Counted from the first letter of the stretch, positions 1-8,859 are shown. The stretch: 64,000 bases of DNA from Chloroflexi bacterium RBG_13_51_36 (GCA_001796515.1 MGMS01000010.1:82209-146208); one strand, 5' to 3'. Translations and numbers: made by a program. Notes: generated by a model not told the origin, from the letters alone.

Positions 1-1070
1 ATCCAGGGGGCCCGGGCGACAGCTTCCCCTATGCTGCCCCGGGGTACTTCCTTGCCATTTTTGTCCAGGACTTTAAGCTCAGCCAGGGGCTTCCCTGCCG
101 TACCCAATTTGCGGTCGCGAACAGCACCTATAGTGACGATTATTAACTCCGTGAGTCCGTATATCTCGCACGCAGTCAAGTGAAACTTCTTCTCAAGCGC
201 CTCCAGGAAAAAGGCTGAAGATTTTGCCCCGGCACAAAGCACCTTCCTTAACGAACTAAGGTCATAGCTCTTCATCGTCTCTTCGTCTATCATAGCCATA
301 GCATTAAAGCTAGCCGGGACGCCGATAAGCATTGTTGCCTTTTCCCTCTGTATAGTCTCCAGGATATTCTTGGAACTGAAATGGGGGAGGATTGCTATAG
401 TGGCTCCCCTCTTGAGAGGCATAAGAACAACCAACCCGAATCCCAGGAGGTAGTTAAATGGGAGCAGCCCCAAGACAACATCGTTTCTCTCCAGTGCAAA
501 TTTCTCCACCACGATGGGCAGAATCGACAGGAATGACGAGTGAGTATGCACCACGCCCTTGTTCTTGCCCAGCACGCCCAGGGTGTAGAAAAGTATGGCT
601 TCATCTTCGCCCTTTATATCGATAGAGGGCGATGCAGCAGAGCTGCTGACCAGCATCTCATTGTAAGGCGCCGTGCCGACCTCAAGGACCTGTTTAAACA
701 GGGGGACATTGGGCAAGACTGAAGACAGCAGGGGGGAGAATCTTTCCTCCGTAATCAGGATTTTGGAATCGGATTCACGGAGTTGAGGCTCGAGTTCGGG
801 TGCCTTAGCTCCGGCATCGAAGAGCACAGCCGCAGCCCCGGCCTTGAGCACCCCGAAGCAGTTGATGACCCACTCGGGGGTACGGGACATCAGAATGCCC
901 ACATGGTCGCCCTTCTTTGTACCCAGACTGATAAGGGCGTTGGCTATCCTGTTGGAAGTTTCATCCAATTCGCGGTAGCTGACTTTGCGAGGGCCAAGGA
1001 CGATTGCAGTTTGCTGTGGCACCTCGCTGGCAGTTTCTTCTAGCATGAGTTTGAGATTCATTGTCTTCAT
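1..1070 (-). CDS. Acyl-CoA synthetase-like AMP-binding protein, 5' part only
   Basis: The frame is open from an ATG at 1070 to the window edge (about 356 codons), so it is absent from the ORF track. It reads as an ANL-superfamily adenylate-forming enzyme: an N-terminal segment with SYRELDETSNRIANAL, a middle LRKVLCAGAK stretch, the A5-type EIYGLTE motif, and GTAGKPLAELKVLD. A GGGGAG stretch sits 4-9 nt before the ATG. Oddity: the phosphate-binding loop, normally like YTSGTTGKPKG, reads FYTLGVLGKNKGV, so the Ser/Thr residues and the proline are lost. It may be a divergent or inactive ligase. Substrate cannot be told. Divergent from mutS2. Confidence 0.85.
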   Translation of the reverse strand, partial: MKTMNLKLMLEETASEVPQQTAIVLGPRKVSYRELDETSNRIANALISLGTKKGDHVGILMSRTPEWVINCFGVLKAGAAAVLFDAGAKAPELEPQLRESDSKILITEERFSPLLSSVLPNVPLFKQVLEVGTAPYNEMLVSSSAASPSIDIKGEDEAILFYTLGVLGKNKGVVHTHSSFLSILPIVVEKFALERNDVVLGLLPFNYLLGFGLVVLMPLKRGATIAILPHFSSKNILETIQREKATMLIGVPASFNAMAMIDEETMKSYDLSSLRKVLCAGAKSSAFFLEALEKKFHLTACEIYGLTELIIVTIGAVRDRKLGTAGKPLAELKVLDKNGKEVPRGSIGEAVARAPW

Positions 1071-1138
1071 AATCTCCCCGGATTTCACGAATTTTGACTA
1101 GGATTATGAGCTAGTTGCCCATTTTCTGTCAATGCAAT

Positions 1139-1178
1139 TGGGAGGCCATGCCAGTCAGGCCGATTCTATGGCTACGGA
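1139..1178 (+). repeat. Dispersed intergenic repeat, copy A (degenerate)
   Basis: CATGCCAGTCAGGCCGATTC lines up with the consensus CATACCAATTAGGCCTACTA found in seven other gaps of this window. It lies between the divergent ligase and mutS2, just upstream of the mutS2 promoter. This is the weakest copy together with copy E. Confidence 0.45.
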
Positions 1179-1187
1179 AGGTGATTT

Positions 1188-1215
1188 TTGAAAACTGGGG
1201 TGATTGCTTTATACT
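1188..1215 (+). promoter_or_regulatory. Predicted sigma-70-type promoter of mutS2
   Basis: TTGAAA and TATACT are separated by 16 nt. Transcription would start near 1222, giving a leader of about 45 nt. A second -10-like TATAGT lies around 1242, closer to the TTG start codon. Confidence 0.5.
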
Positions 1216-1266
1216 ATTCCATGCTTGATGGGGTGATGACAGTATAGTGGCTCGGGCAGGTTTACC

Positions 1267-3654
1267 TTGGGCGACAGGGATCTAGAACTGCTGGAATTTC
1301 ACAAGATAAGGGAGATACTTGCCGGCTTTACTTCGTTTTCCGCCAGTCGAGACCTTGCCCTTGCCCTCGTTCCCCTAACAGATGAAGAGGAAGTCCGCCT
1401 GCGGCTCAAGCAGTCGACTGAGGCGCGCAGGTTGCTGTCGCTCAGTCCCGATACCCATGTCGGCGAAGTCACTGACATACGGGAAATGGTGAAGATGGCG
1501 GCACTGGGCAAGGTTCTGGACCCTAAGTCCCTGCTGGAAATTCAGAAGACACTGAACGCTGCCCACCGACTAAAAAGTCACCTGATAGGCCTATCGCATG
1601 AACTGCCGTTGTTAAGTGGTCTGGCGCGAGGCATCGTGGTACTGGCCCAGCTCGTGAAGGATATCGATGGTTGCTTGAGTCCGACCGGCGATCTGTTGGA
1701 CACGGCCTCACCTAAGCTGGCATCGGTGAGACATCGAATGCGAGTGGTACGCCAGGAGGTGCTCACTCATCTGCAAGCTATAATCGCCTCGCCCCGAGGA
1801 CGGAAAATAGTCCAGGAACCGATTATTACCGAGCGGGAAGGACGGTATGTGATTCCCGTAAAGGTAGAATCTCGCCGGCAGATAAAGGGCATTGTCCATG
1901 ATGTTTCCAATACCGAGGCCACTGTGTTTATCGAGCCCTGGACAACTACGGACACACAGAATGAGCTCCGCGAACTGGTTGCCGAAGAGAAGCAGGAAAT
2001 AGAAAGAATCCTGAGAACACTCAGTGCCGAAGTCGGAGCGTTCCAGAACGAAATTTTCCAGAATATTGAGTTGGTTGCTGAGATTGACCTGGCACTTACC
2101 AAGGCCAGATATGCCAGGGAAGCCAAAGCCACCGAGCCTATTATCGTGGCTGCTGCTAGAAGTGCCAGTGCAGAGGGCAATGAACCGGGTGGAGTGCTCA
2201 GGCTCGTAGAGGCCAGACATCCATTGCTCAAAAAGAAGGCAGTGCCGTTGTCAATTGAGATTGGCCGGCATTTCTCCGCTCTGGTCATTACCGGGCCCAA
2301 TACCGGCGGCAAGACGGTCGCCCTCAAGACGATAGGGCTGCTCAGCCTGATGGCGCAGGCCGGCCTGCCCATTCCGGCTCAGGCAGAAAGCCGCATCCCC
2401 GTTTTTGACGGCGTGTATGCCGACATCGGTGATGAACAGAGCATTGAGCAGACGCTTTCCACTTTCAGCTGGCACATGGGGAACATCGTGCACATCATCA
2501 ACAACGCTACAGCAAAGAGCTTGGTGCTGTTAGATGAATTGGGTACCAATACTGACCCGGGCGAAGGTTCGGCTCTCGGCCGAGCTATATTGCTCCATTT
2601 TTTGTCACAGGGGACGATGACCGTGGCGACCAGTCACTACACTGAACTGAAGGCGCTGGCTCATGCTACCGACGGCATGCAGAACGCGGCCCTGGATGTG
2701 GACCCCGTTTCCCTGGCGCCGACCTATCACCTGACCGTGGGTATCCCGGGTGGCAGCAATGCTCTGGCTACGGCGTCTCGTCTGGGACTGCCCGCGGACA
2801 TTGTCGCCCAGGCGCGGGACATGCTTTCCCAAAGCGCCCAGGAGATTGAGTCTCTGCTCACCCATCTGGTGACGGAACAGAAGAATGTCGAGTCCCTGCG
2901 CAACGACCTGGAAAAAGAACTGAATGAAGCGGAACGGACCAGTACAGACCTGAAAAACAGACTGCGTCAGTTAGAAGAAGAAAGACGAAGAATCATCAAG
3001 CAAACGCGTGACCAGATAGTCCATGAGGCCGCCGAGCTACAGACGAAAATTCGTGAGACAGCAGCGGAATTGCGCAAGGAAAAGTCGCGGGAAAGAATCG
3101 AGCAGGCAAAAAAGACACTGGCCGAGGCACAGGAGCAGTTGAATGTCGGAGTATGGCAGGCCGGACCGGAGGTTGAGACAGATGAAACAGAAACCCAGCC
3201 AGGCCCAATCACCATCGGTGACACCGTCTGGCTGAAAGAGGCTGGCGTGCCGGCAACTCTACTTTCGGTGTTTGAGGAACGCGGGCTGGCCGAAGTCCAG
3301 GCGGGCAAAGTGAAGATGACCCTCAGGCTGGACGGTGTGGAGAAGAGAACGTCACCAGCGGGTGAGGTGAAGACGGGGGGCGCCCTGATAAGGAGGGAGA
3401 TGCGTAAGCCCAGGGTCTGTCTCGAGCTTGACCTGCGAGGAAAGAGGGCTGAGGAGGTCGAGCCATTGCTGGACGGCTATCTTAACGAAGCGTCTTTGAG
3501 TGGCTTGAGCAGGGTTCGCATCATTCATGGTTTCGGGACGGGCACCGTGCGCCAGATCGTCAGGGAGGTTCTGGCGTCTCATCCGTTGGTCACATCTTTC
3601 CAGCCCGGGGAGCAGGGCGAAGGCGGTGACGGCGTTACCATGGTCAGCATGTAG
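1267..3654 (+). CDS. mutS2: MutS2 ATPase/Smr-domain protein
   Basis: 795 aa, close to the usual length of MutS2. The start is TTG, with CAGG about 6 nt upstream. Visible parts: MutS core, Walker A GPNTGGKT (343-350), Walker B LVLLDELG (about 419-426), a long charged coiled-coil stretch (about 520-640), a KOW-like segment around 655-700, and a C-terminal Smr domain (about 719-795) with LDLRG and HGFGTG. MutS2 of Firmicutes suppresses recombination and also recognises collided ribosomes. It lacks the mismatch-binding domain of MutS1. The gene immediately downstream, 34 nt away, encodes a Vms1-like peptidyl-tRNA hydrolase, which favours the ribosome role here. Confidence 0.95.
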   Translation: MGDRDLELLEFHKIREILAGFTSFSASRDLALALVPLTDEEEVRLRLKQSTEARRLLSLSPDTHVGEVTDIREMVKMAALGKVLDPKSLLEIQKTLNAAHRLKSHLIGLSHELPLLSGLARGIVVLAQLVKDIDGCLSPTGDLLDTASPKLASVRHRMRVVRQEVLTHLQAIIASPRGRKIVQEPIITEREGRYVIPVKVESRRQIKGIVHDVSNTEATVFIEPWTTTDTQNELRELVAEEKQEIERILRTLSAEVGAFQNEIFQNIELVAEIDLALTKARYAREAKATEPIIVAAARSASAEGNEPGGVLRLVEARHPLLKKKAVPLSIEIGRHFSALVITGPNTGGKTVALKTIGLLSLMAQAGLPIPAQAESRIPVFDGVYADIGDEQSIEQTLSTFSWHMGNIVHIINNATAKSLVLLDELGTNTDPGEGSALGRAILLHFLSQGTMTVATSHYTELKALAHATDGMQNAALDVDPVSLAPTYHLTVGIPGGSNALATASRLGLPADIVAQARDMLSQSAQEIESLLTHLVTEQKNVESLRNDLEKELNEAERTSTDLKNRLRQLEEERRRIIKQTRDQIVHEAAELQTKIRETAAELRKEKSRERIEQAKKTLAEAQEQLNVGVWQAGPEVETDETETQPGPITIGDTVWLKEAGVPATLLSVFEERGLAEVQAGKVKMTLRLDGVEKRTSPAGEVKTGGALIRREMRKPRVCLELDLRGKRAEEVEPLLDGYLNEASLSGLSRVRIIHGFGTGTVRQIVREVLASHPLVTSFQPGEQGEGGDGVTMVSM

Positions 3655-3688
3655 CCGGATTATTTTGCCAGGCCGGGTGATCTTTATT

Positions 3689-4441
3689 ATGTTTATGTCA
3701 AAAAGATTCTATCTCGACAGAGCAAACGCAATCAGCTTTCTGGGCGAGATGGCTTCGGCTGAAAAGAAAGCAATATCGTTATATGTCCCACAAGGGACGA
3801 CTCAAAACAGGGTTGAGAGTCTGCTGGGGAAGATGTCTCTGGCAAATGCCGTAGCGCCAGACGTGGCTGAGGTTATAGCCAATTCGAGAATGGGAGCGGC
3901 GTTTTTCTGGAGCCCGACACAAACGTATCTAGTCTTGCCCCCGTTCCCAATATCAGAAGAATATATCACCGACGGCCACGATGTTGGGCCGCTGCATTCC
4001 CTTCTCGGCCGTGACTATCTTATTGCTCTTGTTCTTGTCCGGCTGGGAGCCTACAGCGTTGGCGTCTGCCGGGGCACGGAGCTCATAGATAGTAAAACGG
4101 GCACAGGTCTGGTGCACGCCCGCCACAAGAAGGGCGGCTCTTCGCAGGCGCGATTTGCCCGACATCGTGAAAAGCAAATAGAGACATTTCTGACCCGGGT
4201 TTGCGGTCATGTGCGTGAACATATCGAGCCCCATGCCCGGGCGCTCGACTATCTGGTCTACGGTGGAGCCAGGACTACCATACTGTCACTGCGCAGGCGG
4301 TGCCCGTTTCTGAATCAATTTGACGACCGTGTTCTGCGGATGCTGCTGGATATACCGGAGCCACGCCAGGTGGTACTGGAAAAAGCTGTTGGCACAGTTT
4401 GGTCCACCGATATTATCGAATGGTGTGGGGAGGACTCTTAA
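3689..4441 (+). CDS. Vms1/acVLRF1-like peptidyl-tRNA hydrolase (release-factor fold)
   Basis: 250 aa from the ATG at 3689 (GGGTGA about 8 nt upstream). The longer ORF-track start at 3527 would lie inside mutS2 and is rejected; an ATG at 3695 is the alternative. The core has AYSVGVCRG, a short strand, then HKKGGSSQARFARHREKQ (about 146-163) and LDYLVYGGART. This pattern matches the VLRF1 family (KAGGWSQQRFARRR in actinobacterial members), which is related to eRF1 and to the eukaryotic quality-control factor Vms1/ANKZF1. The Gln in GSSQ would be the catalytic residue that cleaves peptidyl-tRNA on stalled large subunits. It is probably co-transcribed with mutS2. Confidence 0.85.
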   Translation: MFMSKRFYLDRANAISFLGEMASAEKKAISLYVPQGTTQNRVESLLGKMSLANAVAPDVAEVIANSRMGAAFFWSPTQTYLVLPPFPISEEYITDGHDVGPLHSLLGRDYLIALVLVRLGAYSVGVCRGTELIDSKTGTGLVHARHKKGGSSQARFARHREKQIETFLTRVCGHVREHIEPHARALDYLVYGGARTTILSLRRRCPFLNQFDDRVLRMLLDIPEPRQVVLEKAVGTVWSTDIIEWCGEDS

Positions 4442-4442
4442 C

Positions 4443-4492
4443 GAATTCCAGGGAGACTGTACCAATAAGGCCTACTATAAATCGGGTATGAT
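4443..4492 (+). repeat. Dispersed intergenic repeat, copy B
   Basis: Begins directly after the stop codon of the Vms1-like gene. Contains CCAGGGAGACTGTACCAATA and AGGCCTACTATAAATCGGG. Shares the consensus CCAGGGACACCATACCAATTAGGCCTACTACAAATCAGG (given here in shortened form) with copies C-H. Confidence 0.75.
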
Positions 4493-4515
4493 GTCTCCGA
4501 AATGTGAGAGTGATC

Positions 4516-5199
4516 ATGTCTCTGACAAGATTAATTAAGGATGTGCTGAGGAAACCTGAGTCAATCCCAACCCCGGGTGCCATATTCTACAACGCGACAG
4601 TGTCAAAAGTTCTGCGCAAGCCTGAAGCAAAGATAGCTAATGACATTGTGACGAAGATGGGAAAAGGGACCATCGTTGATTTAGGTTCGGGAACGGGCTA
4701 TTTGTCAATAGAGATTGCCAAAAAGGCGCCCAGCCTGCGTGTCTATGGAATGGATCTCAGCAGGCAAATGGTCAAGATTGCCAGACGCCATGCCAGGGGC
4801 GTTGATAATGCTCAATTTGTGTTTGGCGATGCGGCTAGGCTCCCTTTCAAGGATAATTCAATAGACCTTGTGGTCAGTACGGGCGCTTCGCATCATTGGA
4901 GGACACCGCGCCTGGTGTTTGACGAATGCCATCGTGTTCTCAGAATTGACGGCGAAGCGTGGATATACGATGGATGTCCCGAGGTTTTCCACACCCCGGC
5001 TGATAGAAGAAAACTGCACAAAGAATATGGGTTTCTGATCGGCCGACTTGGATACAGAGTCTCTACACTGCATGGCTTCAGCAGGGAAGAATACCAGACC
5101 GTAATCAGGGATATGCTGGAGCAGACGGCATTCAGAGGCAACTACCAGATGGCCCTCACGGATATTTGGATGAAGATTACGCTCAAGAAACGCATGTGA
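4516..5199 (+). CDS. Class I SAM-dependent methyltransferase
   Basis: 227 aa from ATG 4516 (GAGAG 5 nt upstream). A GTG at 4504 is the alternative start. Motif I is VDLGSGTGYLS, motif II ends with YGMDLS, and the acidic loop is VFGDAARLPFKDNSIDLV, all typical of the UbiE/Methyltransf_11 type. The post-motif region reads STGASHHWRTP, which resembles small-molecule methyltransferases. The substrate is unknown. It stands alone between two copies of the dispersed repeat, so no operon partner suggests a role. Confidence 0.85.
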   Translation: MSLTRLIKDVLRKPESIPTPGAIFYNATVSKVLRKPEAKIANDIVTKMGKGTIVDLGSGTGYLSIEIAKKAPSLRVYGMDLSRQMVKIARRHARGVDNAQFVFGDAARLPFKDNSIDLVVSTGASHHWRTPRLVFDECHRVLRIDGEAWIYDGCPEVFHTPADRRKLHKEYGFLIGRLGYRVSTLHGFSREEYQTVIRDMLEQTAFRGNYQMALTDIWMKITLKKRM

Positions 5200-5210
5200 G
5201 CGCTACGTTA

Positions 5211-5259
5211 GTCCCAGGGACACCATACTAATTAGGCTCATTACAAATCAGGCAGTATA
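5211..5259 (+). repeat. Dispersed intergenic repeat, copy C
   Basis: Starts 12 nt after the methyltransferase stop. CCAGGGACACCATACTAATT followed by AGGCTCATTACAAATCAGG. This is one of the best matches to the consensus of the family. Confidence 0.75.
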
Positions 5260-5399
5260 TTTCTGGGGAATAACGAGTAAACCTCACGGAGCTCTGGCAA
5301 TCGAGCATAGTAAACCCACACTATGTCAAACAGTTTCGCATTTCCTGCAGTGGCAACGATGTGGACATAGCTCATGATTGGCGCGCTGGGCCTATCACC

Positions 5400-5429
5400 T
5401 TGGTCGACTTGGCGCATATCAGCTATAAT
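5400..5429 (+). promoter_or_regulatory. Possible promoter of the DUF362 gene
   Basis: A perfect TATAAT at 5424-5429 lies 32 nt before the ATG. The -35 (TTGGTC, 18-nt spacing) is poor. Confidence 0.35.
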
Positions 5430-5461
5430 TGGGCTATGCTCGGTAGACGGAGAGAATTGGC

Positions 5462-6355
5462 ATGACAAAAGTGGCATTGGTAAGGACCGTAGATAGGAGT
5501 AAAGGTGTCGGGCAAGCGATAGACCTTCTTGGCGTGAAATCTTTTCGCGGCAGAAGTGTGGTTCTGAAACCCAATTTCAACACAGCTGACCCGGCACCAG
5601 GTTCGACGCATAACGACACGCTACGCTCTCTGATTCTGTCGCTTCAACAGATGGGGGCGAAGCAAATCACCCTGGCTGAGCGAAGCGGACCCGGGAATAG
5701 CACCCGGAAGGTTATGGAGAAGAAGGGGATTTTCAGGCTAGCTCAAGAGTTGGCCTTCGATATCGTTAATCTGGAAGAGACAGGTCCCGAAGGCTGGAGC
5801 AAGATAGAGCCTGGAGAGAGTCATTGGAGCCAGGGTTTTCATTTTCCGAGGGTCTATCTCGAGGCGGAGTCGATTGTCCAGACATGCTGTCTTAAGACAC
5901 ATGCCTACGGCGGCCATTTCACACTCTCTTTGAAGAACTCGGTGGGACTTGTCCCATTGAGAGGCTACACTTATATGAATGAACTTCACTCATCACGATA
6001 CCAGCGGCAAATGATCGCTGAGATAAATACAGCCTATTCACCCGACTTAGTGATTTTGGACGGGGTGCAGGCTTTTGTTGACGGCGGCCCCGATCAAGGC
6101 ACGAAAGTAGAGGCCAAGGTAATGCTGGCTGGCACGGACCGAGTGGCCGTCGATGCTGTGGCGGTAGCAATTCTTCGTCTGTTGGGGACGACACCAGAGG
6201 TCAGCCGAGGGCCTATCTTTGAACAAGAGCAAATTGCGCGGGCCGCTGAACTGGGGCTGGGCGTATCCTCGGCAAGGGATATTCAGCTTATCACCGGAGA
6301 TGACGAGAGCGAGGCTTTTGCCGTCCAGGTCAGGGATATTCTGGCCCGTGGCTAA
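5462..6355 (+). CDS. DUF362 domain protein
   Basis: 297 aa with GGAGAG just upstream of the ATG. The sequence shows the DUF362 pattern: VVLKPNFN near residue 35, a CCLKTHAYGGHFTLSLKN stretch (about 142-159) and LVILDGVQAF with a later VDAVAVAILRLLG. The family is widespread in anaerobes and often carries ferredoxin domains. This one has no CxxCxxC cluster motif. The biochemical role of the family is not settled. It is preceded by repeat copy C and followed by a small membrane protein. Confidence 0.85.
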   Translation: MTKVALVRTVDRSKGVGQAIDLLGVKSFRGRSVVLKPNFNTADPAPGSTHNDTLRSLILSLQQMGAKQITLAERSGPGNSTRKVMEKKGIFRLAQELAFDIVNLEETGPEGWSKIEPGESHWSQGFHFPRVYLEAESIVQTCCLKTHAYGGHFTLSLKNSVGLVPLRGYTYMNELHSSRYQRQMIAEINTAYSPDLVILDGVQAFVDGGPDQGTKVEAKVMLAGTDRVAVDAVAVAILRLLGTTPEVSRGPIFEQEQIARAAELGLGVSSARDIQLITGDDESEAFAVQVRDILARG

Positions 6356-6434
6356 CCAGCCCGGAATCGACAGATCTTGCTGCTCTGTGCTGCAGTCCAG
6401 CAACTTGCATCGTCATTTTCGCCGGACTATATGG

Positions 6435-6440
6435 TATAAT
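6435..6440 (+). promoter_or_regulatory. -10 element close to the start of the small membrane protein
   Basis: TATAAT ends 11 nt before the TTG at 6452, so the transcript would have a leader of only about 5 nt. No good -35 is seen (TTGCAT lies 24 nt away). Confidence 0.35.
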
Positions 6441-6451
6441 CAACTTCTAGC

Positions 6452-6796
6452 TTGAAAAAGAGCGTGGATCCCAAATTACTGGCATTATACTTTGTGATCG
6501 GTGGATTGGTGGTCATGATCGTGACCTATTTTGGGAGCCAGGGAAAAAGTGAGCTTGCTGTTTTCGTTGCTTTCTTGCCTGCAACCACCCTGATAACTGT
6601 GTGCACCATATATTTCGCTGGCGGGACAGGCGCGGCCGTCTCTTATGCGAAGAGCATGCTGATACTGCTGCCTGCGTGGGTGCTTTATGCCGTTGGCTTG
6701 CTTCTTCTTCTGCCTCGTTTGGGCCTGGCGCTGTCGATTGTGGTGAGCGTTGCCGTGTACTTGGGAGCAGCGTTTCTGACCATGAAGCTGACATAG
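6452..6796 (+). CDS. Small four-helix membrane protein
   Basis: 114 aa with four hydrophobic segments (about 9-27, 36-54, 65-87 and 90-110) and few charges. Size and layout resemble GlpM/DUF3147-type proteins, but I cannot confirm the family from sequence motifs. The TTG start has no ribosome-binding site and is just behind a TATAAT box. A GTG at 6464 preceded by AAAAAGAG is an alternative start. Function unknown. Confidence 0.6.
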   Translation: MKKSVDPKLLALYFVIGGLVVMIVTYFGSQGKSELAVFVAFLPATTLITVCTIYFAGGTGAAVSYAKSMLILLPAWVLYAVGLLLLLPRLGLALSIVVSVAVYLGAAFLTMKLT

Positions 6797-6823
6797 CCAA
6801 CTGGTCGTCGCACCAAACCCCGA

Positions 6824-6863
6824 GAAACTCCACCAGCTTAGACCTACCATAAACCGACGCCAT
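6824..6863 (+). repeat. Dispersed intergenic repeat, copy H
   Basis: CACCAGCTTAGACCTACCAT followed by AAACC. It matches copy D (CCAATTAGACCTACCATGAA) almost base for base over its centre. It lies 28 nt after the small membrane protein gene. Confidence 0.6.
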
Positions 6864-6978
6864 TTCCCCGCATCAGTGCAACCTTTTTGGATTCCCCGCG
6901 TTCTAGTAGTCATAAAGGAGACAATGAAGAAAGTCTGGCAAATCGGACCAATAATCTTCATTGTAGAAGGAGGACAAA

Positions 6979-7782
6979 ATGAGTAACAAGAAGTTGGCGG
7001 CAATCCTGGGAGGGTGTATTGCAGTTATTGTTGCACTGGTAGCCGTAGCTGCTTTCCCACCCGCATCCGGAGAGCCGATCGACGGGGAGCCGGACGATGG
7101 GAACATGGATAAGAATCCCGCATTTCACATTAGTGTGATACCTGAGACGCCTCAGGAGATAGACGGGGTTGATGTCTACAGATTGTCCATTCCCGGACAG
7201 CGCTTTGTATTCCTGGTGACAATCGCCGACGAAGCGCAAGAAAGCGAACTTCCCGTACATATGTCAGCGACGGCTCCCGGCGCGGAAGTGGTCATCTATT
7301 ACGAGGACATATTTGAGGGAGAGGTTGCCGAGTTAGTCGTCATACCAGCACCGGCAAGCATTGGAACAATCATAGAGGTAACTATCACGGGAACTCGAGG
7401 CACTGCGACTGACGAAAAGGTTGTTGGCTTCGAAGTGGCGGAAGGTGAAGATGACAGGCGGGAATATGCAGAAATGTTGCTGGATAAATTTGTTACCTGG
7501 CTGGCAAGTAATCATCCTGAACTTGGAATCACAGAGGACACGGAATGGGATGGCACTACCGTAAGTCCTGTCTGGCTGGTTGTGTCTCATTATCTCTTCT
7601 TCTCGGAGGAATGGGAGGTCCATTTGGAGTGGCATGTGATGATAGCCCCACACGACTGGGCAAGGATCGACCTCCGTCATCGTTTCGACGAGTTAGCACC
7701 GTCATATGCTTTTGAGATTTCCTCGGTGGACGCTGCCAACGACCCTGTACCTATGGAAGTGCCAGAGACAGTCTGGCGTTAA
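6979..7782 (+). CDS. Exported hypothetical protein
   Basis: 267 aa with a strong ribosome-binding site (GAAGGAGG). Residues 1-28 form an uncleaved or cleavable signal sequence (KK then ILGGCIAVIVALVAVAAF). The Cys in it is not placed as a lipobox. Behind it is a low-complexity EPIDGEPDDGN linker, then a beta-rich region (about 45-155) that resembles an Ig-like or COG1470-type fold, then an alpha/beta region with SHYLFFSEEWEVHLEWHVMI, which looks like a small NTF2/PepSY-like domain. I do not recognise the family. It probably works outside the membrane. Confidence 0.75.
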   Translation: MSNKKLAAILGGCIAVIVALVAVAAFPPASGEPIDGEPDDGNMDKNPAFHISVIPETPQEIDGVDVYRLSIPGQRFVFLVTIADEAQESELPVHMSATAPGAEVVIYYEDIFEGEVAELVVIPAPASIGTIIEVTITGTRGTATDEKVVGFEVAEGEDDRREYAEMLLDKFVTWLASNHPELGITEDTEWDGTTVSPVWLVVSHYLFFSEEWEVHLEWHVMIAPHDWARIDLRHRFDELAPSYAFEISSVDAANDPVPMEVPETVWR

Positions 7783-7812
7783 ACTGGATTAGCTTCTATC
7801 AGGGGGAAGGCA

Positions 7813-8859
7813 ATGGAGCTTACACGTTCGAGAACTGGACTTCTGGCAGGTATATCTCTGCTGGCGGTAGTGTTTACTGTGGCACTGACTTTCGCCACGC
7901 TGCAACTTCCGGTCGTGCTCGGCAACTGGCTGTCCAAGTACTTCCCTGACATTCATCCTGTAATAGAACCGGAGCGAGTAGCCGAGTTCATGACAGTTGC
8001 CCGCCCTATCGGTTATGCCTGCCTGGCAGTAATAGCTATCTTGATAGTGGCCGGTATTGTGACCGGCAAAAGGAAGCTGTCCATCTTGGGTTCCCTTGCC
8101 TTCTTCCTGCCCACCTTTGGCTATTTCTTTGCGTCCATGTTCTTCCTGGCCGGTCTGAGCATATTGAGAGTTCTGTTTATCCCCTTCTGGGATCCCAGCG
8201 CAAACCTCATGAACTTTGGAGATATCAGCTACCTGGCCTATATGGCCCTGGTGTACCCGTTCTGGCTTGGGGGCATAGATATCAGAGAGGTCGTAGCTTG
8301 GGTTGCCATAGGCATTGGTCTCTTCATATTCGTTCTGGGGACTATCGCATGGTTTTACGGGAAAGCACAGAAAAGAAAGACCGTCGATTTCTGGATATAC
8401 AGGCATTCGCGGCATCCCCAGTATCTGGGCTTCATCATATGGAGCTACGGGGTAATGTTGTTCGCCGCCCAGCAGATGGTCCCGATGGGCGGCTCAAATC
8501 CCGGGGCAAGTTTGCCCTGGCTGCTGACGTCGCTGGTCATAATCTGGATTGCCCTGGCTGAGGAGAACAAAATGCGAAGGGAAGACAACGCAGCCTATGT
8601 GCAGTATACAGCCCATGCTCCCTTCATGTTTCCCATTCCGAAATTCATCTCTACCGTAGCAACATTTCCCATGAAGCTTGTACTTAAGAAGAACCGGCCG
8701 GAAACGGGGAAGGAGTTCCTAGCGACGTTTGCGGTTTATGCCACTTTACTTATCTTGCTGTCTTCTCCTTTCGTTTTGCTGGACTTTCCTGCCGGCATCG
8801 GGTGGTCTGACTGGCCGGGGTTTGTTCCTGGTATTCCCGGACCTATAATGAACCTGTAA
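7813..8859 (+). CDS. Integral membrane methyltransferase of the ICMT/PEMT fold
   Basis: 348 aa with about seven membrane helices and a C-terminal active region. The stretch RHSRHPQYLGFIIW (about 198-211) followed by AEENKMRREDNAAYVQYTAH is the RHPxYxG ... EE ... Y pattern of isoprenylcysteine/phospholipid methyltransferases, where the last two helices bind SAM. The N-terminal half (helices 1-4) is an addition compared with minimal family members of about 190 aa. Substrate unknown; a lipid or a membrane protein is likely. It begins 30 nt after the exported protein gene, so the two may form one transcript. Confidence 0.75.
   Translation: MELTRSRTGLLAGISLLAVVFTVALTFATLQLPVVLGNWLSKYFPDIHPVIEPERVAEFMTVARPIGYACLAVIAILIVAGIVTGKRKLSILGSLAFFLPTFGYFFASMFFLAGLSILRVLFIPFWDPSANLMNFGDISYLAYMALVYPFWLGGIDIREVVAWVAIGIGLFIFVLGTIAWFYGKAQKRKTVDFWIYRHSRHPQYLGFIIWSYGVMLFAAQQMVPMGGSNPGASLPWLLTSLVIIWIALAEENKMRREDNAAYVQYTAHAPFMFPIPKFISTVATFPMKLVLKKNRPETGKEFLATFAVYATLLILLSSPFVLLDFPAGIGWSDWPGFVPGIPGPIMNL

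Noticed and set aside
1708-2372. Long minus-strand ORFs (170 and 201 aa) inside mutS2
   Set aside because: They are shadows of the mutS2 coding frame, with no starts, sites or homology.
3527-3688. N-terminal extension of the Vms1-like ORF in the track
   Set aside because: It lies almost entirely inside mutS2 in another frame, and a ribosome-binding site precedes the ATG at 3689.
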